64,000 nucleotides of DNA, from the NCBI RefSeq assembly GCF_020905375.1, contig NZ_JAJJBU010000027.1, forward strand, positions 1-64,000, read 5' to 3'. The stretch is from Arthrobacter cryoconiti (GTDB lineage: Bacteria; Actinomycetota; Actinomycetes; Actinomycetales; Micrococcaceae). How positions within the stretch are numbered: the first letter of the stretch is position 1; each line of letters opens with the position of its first letter. Positions 59,393 to 64,000 of this stretch are shown here, one piece after another. Below the pieces are notes generated by a model. The model was not told where the DNA came from, searched no databases, and saw only the letters and a program-made list of their open reading frames with translations. The position numbers and the translations under genes were made by a program.

Positions 59393-60303
59393 TGGGGAGC
59401 TCCTTGTGCTGATGGGTTTGCAGGTTTCTCGGATGTACCCGTGGTGGATCCTGGTTCGACGAAGGAGCGGGCCTTGCGGCGCTGCAGCAAGAACGCGGCG
59501 GCACCGGCGAGCAGCAACAGGCCCGAGACCCAGGTATTCACCCGCAACCCCAGGATGGTGTTGGCATAGTCGGAGCGCAGCAGTTCGAACACGAACCTGC
59601 CCGCGGTGTAGAGGACGACGTACAGGGCGAAGACGGACCCGGCACCGAGCCGGAATCTCTTGTCCAGGTACAGCAGCAACCCGGCGGCGGCCAGGCACCA
59701 CAGGGATTCATAGAGGAAGGTCGGCTGGAAGTAGCCCAGCACGACTGGGGCACCAGCGGCGTCCAGGTGGGCGCGGCCGGTGGAGAAATCCATTTGGTGG
59801 ATCTGCAGTTTCCAGGGCAGCGTCGTGGGGTCACCATAGAGTTCATTGTTAAACCAGTTCCCCCACCGGCCAAGGCCCTGGGCAATCAGGAGCCCGGGGG
59901 CGGCGGCATCGATCAGAGCCGTGAAGGGCACCTGGTGGCGGCGGCAGCCGATATAGGCGCCCACCAGGCCCACGGCGATGGCGCCCCAAATGCCCAGCCC
60001 GCCGTCCCAGATCTTCAACGCGTCCCAGGGGTTCTTTCCGGGCACAAAGTACAGTTCCGGGTCCGTGATGACGTGGTAGAGGCGACCGCCGGCAATGCCG
60101 AAGGGCACCGCCCACATCGCAATGTCCAGAACCACCCCGTCCCGGCCGCCGCGGGCGGTCAGCCGCCGGCTGGTGAGCCATATGGCAATGACAATGCCGG
60201 CCAGAATGCACAGGGCATAGAACCTGATTGTGAGTGGCCCGACCTGGAAGGCACTGACGGTGGGTGAGGGGATGAGAAAAGGGGCCAGTGTGGCTGGATT
60301 CAT
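59389..60303 (-). CDS. lgt: Prolipoprotein diacylglyceryl transferase
   Basis: 304 residues, seven membrane helices, with the Lgt signature RWGNWFNNELYGDPTTLPWK and QPTFLYESLW. It attaches diacylglycerol to lipobox cysteines. A plasmid copy alongside several lipoproteins (TlpA, multicopper oxidase, sialidase-like, DUF3515) suggests dedicated processing of the island's products. Confidence 0.92.
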   Translation of the reverse strand: MNPATLAPFLIPSPTVSAFQVGPLTIRFYALCILAGIVIAIWLTSRRLTARGGRDGVVLDIAMWAVPFGIAGGRLYHVITDPELYFVPGKNPWDALKIWDGGLGIWGAIAVGLVGAYIGCRRHQVPFTALIDAAAPGLLIAQGLGRWGNWFNNELYGDPTTLPWKLQIHQMDFSTGRAHLDAAGAPVVLGYFQPTFLYESLWCLAAAGLLLYLDKRFRLGAGSVFALYVVLYTAGRFVFELLRSDYANTILGLRVNTWVSGLLLLAGAAAFLLQRRKARSFVEPGSTTGTSEKPANPSAQGAPQ

Positions 60304-60316
60304 GGTGGGTCCGGTC

Positions 60317-61873
60317 TTAAGTGAGGTAGGAGAAGACGCCCATCATGCCGCGTTCAGCATGGTAGGCATTGTGGCAGTGGAAGAGCCACTGGCCCGGATT
60401 GTCGGCATCGAACTGGACCGTAACGGTCTGCATGGGACGGACAATGACGGTGTCCTTGCGCGCCCCGGTGGCACCGACCTGGAAGGTGTGGCCGTGGATG
60501 TGCATGGGGTGCCACATCATGGTCTCGTTGACGAACTTCACCTCCACCCGCTCACCGGCCTTGATGTCAAAGGCATTCGCAAGTGGTTTGGCCATGTCGA
60601 AGCGCTGGTTGTTGATGCCCCAGTCGTAGCTCATCATCCCGCCGGTCAGGCGCACCTCATGGGTGCGGTCCGGTGTCTTGGCCGGAAGGTTCACGGACGG
60701 GTCGGCGGTGAGCTGGCCGCCGTCGACGACCTTTCCAGTCAAGGACTTGGGAAGGCTGGCCGCCGCGGGGGCCCGCGCGGTGCCCGTGGAGACCAGCCCG
60801 TAGGTCATTTGGGCCTTTCCTTCGGCCAGGGCGAGGACGGGGGTGTAACCGTCACGGACGGTCAGGATCGCATCGATGCGCTCACCCATCCCGAGCACGA
60901 CGGCGTCGACCTCGGTGTGCTTGACGGGGAAGCCGTCGGTGTGGGTCAAGGTCAGCTTCTGACCCGGGACCCCGACCCGGTAGGCGGTGTCCCCGGCGGC
61001 ATTGATGACGCGCAACCGGATCCGGTCCCCGGCCTTGGCCGTGACGGTTTCCGGGTTGCCGGGGTCCCGGCCGTTGAAGAGATGGAAGGGATAGGCGACG
61101 TCCCCGGCGTCCCCGCCCAGGAAGTCACTGGTGGCACCCATGAGCATGCCACCGCCACCGCTTCCTTGGGTCATGCTGCCCATGTTCATGCCGCCGCTGC
61201 TTCCCTGGGTCATGCCGTCCATGCTGCCCATGCCCTTGGAGAGTTCTTTCAGGACCTCATCCGGGGTCCCGGTGACGCCGTCGATCCAGTCATCCAGGAC
61301 GATCACCCAGTCCCTGTCGTACTTCAGCGTCTCCTTCGGATCCTCGATGATCAGGGCACCGTAGAGGGCGCGTTCGCGCTGCATCTCCACATGGGAGTGA
61401 TACCAGTACGTGCCCGAGTGGGGAAGCTTGAAGCTGTAGGGGAAGTCCTTGCCGGCGGCGACCGCGTCTTGGGTGAGGCCCGGGACGCCGTCGGCGTTGT
61501 TGCGCAGGGCCAGTCCGTGCCAGTGGATGCTGGTGCCTTCGGTGAGCTTGTTGGCGATGGTGACGGCCAGCTGGTCTCCGGCCGTGCCGCGCAGGGTCGG
61601 GGCAACGAGGGCGCCGTCGTAACCCCAGGTGGTGATCTTCTTCCCCGCCAAGGTGGTGGAGAACGGTCCGGGAGTGAGGGTTTGGGTGATTGATTTGCCG
61701 GTGGAGGCCCGCCGTGCCTCGTACTCGTCGATGAGTGGATTGGTGGGCAGGATGCGGGTGGTCTGGCCGGTAGCAGTCTTGGTCGGTGTGGGTGTGCAGG
61801 CAGCCAGCGTCGCTGCGGCGGTGGCCGCAACGGAGAGTCCCAGGAACGAGCGGCGGTTCAGTTGGTATGTCAT
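60317..61873 (-). CDS. Multicopper oxidase (CueO/CopA-type)
   Basis: 518 residues from ATG after AAGGATTCCTCC. A Tat signal (NRRSFLGLSVAATAAATLAAC) also offers a lipobox. All copper sites are visible: SIHWHGLALRNN, YWYHSHVEMQ, HPMHIHGHTF and WLFHCHNAYHAERGMM. A Met/Gly-rich loop (MGSMDGMTQGSSGGMNMGSM) near residues 225-265 resembles Cu(I)-binding inserts of copper-tolerance oxidases. It should oxidise Cu(I) outside the cell. Confidence 0.92.
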   Translation of the reverse strand: MTYQLNRRSFLGLSVAATAAATLAACTPTPTKTATGQTTRILPTNPLIDEYEARRASTGKSITQTLTPGPFSTTLAGKKITTWGYDGALVAPTLRGTAGDQLAVTIANKLTEGTSIHWHGLALRNNADGVPGLTQDAVAAGKDFPYSFKLPHSGTYWYHSHVEMQRERALYGALIIEDPKETLKYDRDWVIVLDDWIDGVTGTPDEVLKELSKGMGSMDGMTQGSSGGMNMGSMTQGSGGGGMLMGATSDFLGGDAGDVAYPFHLFNGRDPGNPETVTAKAGDRIRLRVINAAGDTAYRVGVPGQKLTLTHTDGFPVKHTEVDAVVLGMGERIDAILTVRDGYTPVLALAEGKAQMTYGLVSTGTARAPAAASLPKSLTGKVVDGGQLTADPSVNLPAKTPDRTHEVRLTGGMMSYDWGINNQRFDMAKPLANAFDIKAGERVEVKFVNETMMWHPMHIHGHTFQVGATGARKDTVIVRPMQTVTVQFDADNPGQWLFHCHNAYHAERGMMGVFSYLT

Positions 61874-61899
61874 GGAGGAATCCTTTGAAACGTGTGTCG

Positions 61900-62649
61900 T
61901 TAGACGGGGGTGATGAAGGTGCCGGAGAGGTTTTGTAGTTGGTAGATCCACTGCATCCACACGCCGCTAACCATCAGGACACCGAGCAGGATGAGCATGC
62001 TCGCCCCTGCAAGGTTGACGATGCGGATGTGTCGGCGTATGAAGCCCAGGATCTGGGTGACCCAGCCCAGTCCGAGGGCGACGAGGAGGAAGGGGAGGCC
62101 CAAGCCTAGGCAGTAGATGAATGCCAGCAGGGCTCCGCGCCAGGCGCTGCCGGAGGTTACGCTCAGGGCCAGCACGGCACTAAGCGTGGGCCCCATGCAC
62201 GGTGTCCACCCCAGACCGAAGACCACGCCCAGCAGCGGCGCCCCACCGAGCCCTGTGCGGCGGGTCAGGGTGAGTTTGCGGGTCTGCTGCAGCCAGGAGA
62301 ATTTGCCTAACAACACCAGCCCCATGATGATCACAACCACGCCCAGGACGCGCATGAGCGGGTCCTGCCAGCGCAGCAGCCAGGACCCGATCATGCCGAA
62401 AGCCGCCCCATAGGCGGTAAACACGGCGCCGAAACCGAGCACGAATAAGCCGACACCGGCCAGTACGCGTCGCCGGTTCCGTGGCTGGTTCGGGTCGGTC
62501 AGCCCAGAAACATAGCCCAGGTAGCCAGGTACCAGTGGCAGGATGCAGGGCGAGAGGAAGGAGACGATGCCGGCGATCAGTGCCAAGGGCATCGCCACGA
62601 GCAGGGCCCCGGAGGTGACGGTGGTGGCGAAGTACTCTCCGATACTCAT
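61900..62649 (-). CDS. ccdA: CcdA/DsbD-like thiol transporter
   Basis: 249 residues, six membrane helices, with the two conserved cysteines in [20 protein letters not shown] and [14 protein letters not shown]. It passes reducing power across the membrane to TlpA/ResA-type proteins for cytochrome c maturation. The ATG lies five bases after the upstream stop. Confidence 0.9.
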   Translation of the reverse strand: MSIGEYFATTVTSGALLVAMPLALIAGIVSFLSPCILPLVPGYLGYVSGLTDPNQPRNRRRVLAGVGLFVLGFGAVFTAYGAAFGMIGSWLLRWQDPLMRVLGVVVIIMGLVLLGKFSWLQQTRKLTLTRRTGLGGAPLLGVVFGLGWTPCMGPTLSAVLALSVTSGSAWRGALLAFIYCLGLGLPFLLVALGLGWVTQILGFIRRHIRIVNLAGASMLILLGVLMVSGVWMQWIYQLQNLSGTFITPV

Positions 62650-62653
62650 GGGG

Positions 62654-63529
62654 CTAGGATGCCGCCGGGCGGAAAGTTGCCCCGCCATCGGTGGAGACCT
62701 GGACACCATCGGTGGTGGACGCCCAGAGCCACGGCTTGCCAGCACTGCCTTCCTTGGCGGTGACCGCTTCGACCTGGCCGCTGATCTTCCCCGTGGCGGT
62801 CCAGCTCAGGCCCGCATCAGAGGACACGTAGACGGTGCCATCCGGGGTTACCCCGACCGCCTCCGTTGGCGCCTTCTCCACGGAGGCGGCTATGGCGGCG
62901 AATTGGATGACCGGGGAGCCAGGGACACTGCGCCAGCTCTTGCCTCCATCGGTGGAGCGCTGCACCCCCTCCTGGGTGGTGGCCAGCACCACCGAGGAGG
63001 CGGGGCTGCCCGCCAGCACGGCCGGGGTGAACGTCGCCGTGGATGTCTGCCACGTGGTGCCGTCGGTGCTGGTGCGCATTTGCCCGTCGAAGGCAACCAG
63101 TCCACCCCCACTGACGGTCAGGGCGTGGAAGTCCGACTGCCCGCCCCTAGAGACCTGCTGCCACGTCTTCCCGGCATCGGCGGAGCGGATGAGCCCGACC
63201 GGGTTCGGCAGGGAAGTCCCTGGTCCCGGGTGTCCGGAGGCAAAATAGACATTCGGATCCCCGGTGGGAGTGAATCCCATCAGGTCGATGGTGTCACTGA
63301 CCTTCACCGGGGTCTTCTTGCTCGCGTCGAAGAGGCCATCGTGGGTGGCCAGCAGGATCTTGGTGGTGACCGGATCCACGGTGATGCCATGGACATGACT
63401 CACGGTGGCCGCGGGGGCGGGGCTCGGGGGCGGTGTAGCTGACGAGCATCCTGCCAAGGCCAGGGGCGCGAGCACAAGAGTGGCGGCCAGGGGAAGACGG
63501 GCACGCAAAAAGGCGGTACGGGGTTTCAC
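62654..63529 (-). CDS. BNR-repeat (F510_1955-type) lipoprotein
   Basis: 291 residues from GTG after GGAGTCCCCC. Lipobox LALAGC. The mature chain is a beta-propeller with sialidase-like Asp boxes ([40 protein letters not shown]) and an N-terminal HVHGITVDP. This family accompanies copper-resistance clusters. A catalytic role is unproven. Confidence 0.82.
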   Translation of the reverse strand: MKPRTAFLRARLPLAATLVLAPLALAGCSSATPPPSPAPAATVSHVHGITVDPVTTKILLATHDGLFDASKKTPVKVSDTIDLMGFTPTGDPNVYFASGHPGPGTSLPNPVGLIRSADAGKTWQQVSRGGQSDFHALTVSGGGLVAFDGQMRTSTDGTTWQTSTATFTPAVLAGSPASSVVLATTQEGVQRSTDGGKSWRSVPGSPVIQFAAIAASVEKAPTEAVGVTPDGTVYVSSDAGLSWTATGKISGQVEAVTAKEGSAGKPWLWASTTDGVQVSTDGGATFRPAAS

Positions 63530-63564
63530 GGGGGACTCCAAAAGTACGAAAGGGGGAAGGCTGT

Positions 63565-63596
63565 GGTGGTGGTCCGGAGGGTGTCGGACCGCCACC
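63565..63596 (-). terminator. Hairpin between DUF305 and BNR genes
   Basis: GGTGGTGGTCCG and CGGACCGCCACC pair with one G-U wobble and an 8-base loop. With no U-tract it may attenuate or stabilise the operon transcript. Confidence 0.45.
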
Positions 63597-63617
63597 GGAA
63601 GTGCTGGTACCTGGAAG

Positions 63618-64000
63618 CTACAGGGCGGCGAGCAGGTCCTTCATGTTCTTAATTTCGGTTTCCTGGGAGGCGACGATGCTCTTAGCCAGGGCCACAGCAT
63701 CAGCGTTTTTGCCGTCGGTCACTTCGGACTTGGCCATCTCGACAGCACCCTCATGGTGGGCGATCATCTGGGTCAGGAACAGCTTGCTCGCCTCAGTTCC
63801 CTGGGCGGCCTTGAGTTTGTCCAGGTCTGTGGCGCTCATCATGCCGTTCATGCTGTGATTGCCGGCCATGGCGGTGGGTTCGGACCAGCCGGTGAGCCAG
63901 GTGTTCATCTTCTTGATTTCGGGCCCCTGGGCGGCCTTGATGTCCGTGGCCAAAGCCATAATCTTGGGATCCAGGCCGGACTTGGCGAGCATGATGTCAC
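63618..64000 (-). CDS. DUF305 protein, cut by window edge
   Basis: At least 126 codons; the 5' end lies beyond the window. Ferritin-like helical DUF305 sequence: FLTQMIAHHEGAVEMAKSEV and KKMNTWLTGW, with Met/His residues that could bind copper. It probably heads, or lies near the head of, the minus-strand copper operon running to ctaG. Confidence 0.85.
   Translation of the reverse strand, partial: DIMLAKSGLDPKIMALATDIKAAQGPEIKKMNTWLTGWSEPTAMAGNHSMNGMMSATDLDKLKAAQGTEASKLFLTQMIAHHEGAVEMAKSEVTDGKNADAVALAKSIVASQETEIKNMKDLLAAL

Noticed and set aside
60230-61693. 487-codon frame opposite the multicopper oxidase
   Set aside because: Antisense shadow; all copper motifs lie in the minus-strand frame.

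Overview
The window looks like part of a large conjugative plasmid from a high-GC actinobacterium. Codon use, the Micrococcaceae-like copper genes and the actinobacterial T4SS/Tad gene set suggest an Arthrobacter relative. That host assignment is inference. No rRNA, tRNA, CRISPR array, insertion sequence or replication initiator is recognisable. The window begins with a 16-base poly-C run, possibly a contig edge.

Layout. (1) 1-11 kb: many small phage/plasmid-style genes, mostly of unknown function, cut into short operons by near-identical promoters. They include a RelA/SpoT-like synthetase next to a SpoT-like HD hydrolase, and a glutaredoxin-like gene coupled to an M50 membrane protease. (2) 11-24 kb, minus strand: conjugation genes (FtsK/TcpA-type coupling ATPase, VirB6-, VirB4- and VirB3-like proteins, TcpC/VirB8-like protein, and an M23 plus NlpC/P60 wall hydrolase). 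(3) 24.5-25.3 kb: a sigma-factor-like protein. (4) 25.4-40.5 kb, plus strand: a TGCAT-rich putative centromere, ParA and a small partner, then a full Tad (Flp) pilus locus (SAF/CpaB, TadZ, TadA, TadB, TadC, Flp-like pilin, TadE/TadG-like pseudopilins, lipoprotein, secreted protein, LysM-BTAD protein, prepilin peptidase). (5) 40.5-49.3 kb: accessory module with a TIR protein and partner, a large HTH protein, a zeta-toxin pair, a nucleotidyltransferase, and decayed DNA-damage genes (umuDC, SRAP). (6) 49.4-64 kb: copper island with csoR-copZ-copA, ResB/ResC/TlpA/CcdA cytochrome c maturation, CtaG, Lgt, multicopper oxidase and DUF305.

Two repeated regulatory families tie regions 1-4 together. Family A has six copies of TTGACA-N17/18-TAnnTT fused to a downstream TATATATGTCAGATYGA box. 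Thirteen bases of that box also occur, inverted, in the loop of a terminator, which suggests a binding site (operator). Family B has six copies of GTCCGRAWY-N20-NGTTGRTR, always 37 bp long and 25-58 bp before a start codon. It precedes the coupling protein, the T4SS operon, the Flp pilin, the glutaredoxin-protease pair and two small-gene operons. The sigma-like gene lies next to one copy, so a plasmid sigma factor driving conjugation, pilus and envelope genes together is the leading hypothesis.

The copper island appears to be regulated separately by CsoR: two CsoR-type palindromes precede csoR and a third lies in the divergent tlpA/M23 peptidase region.
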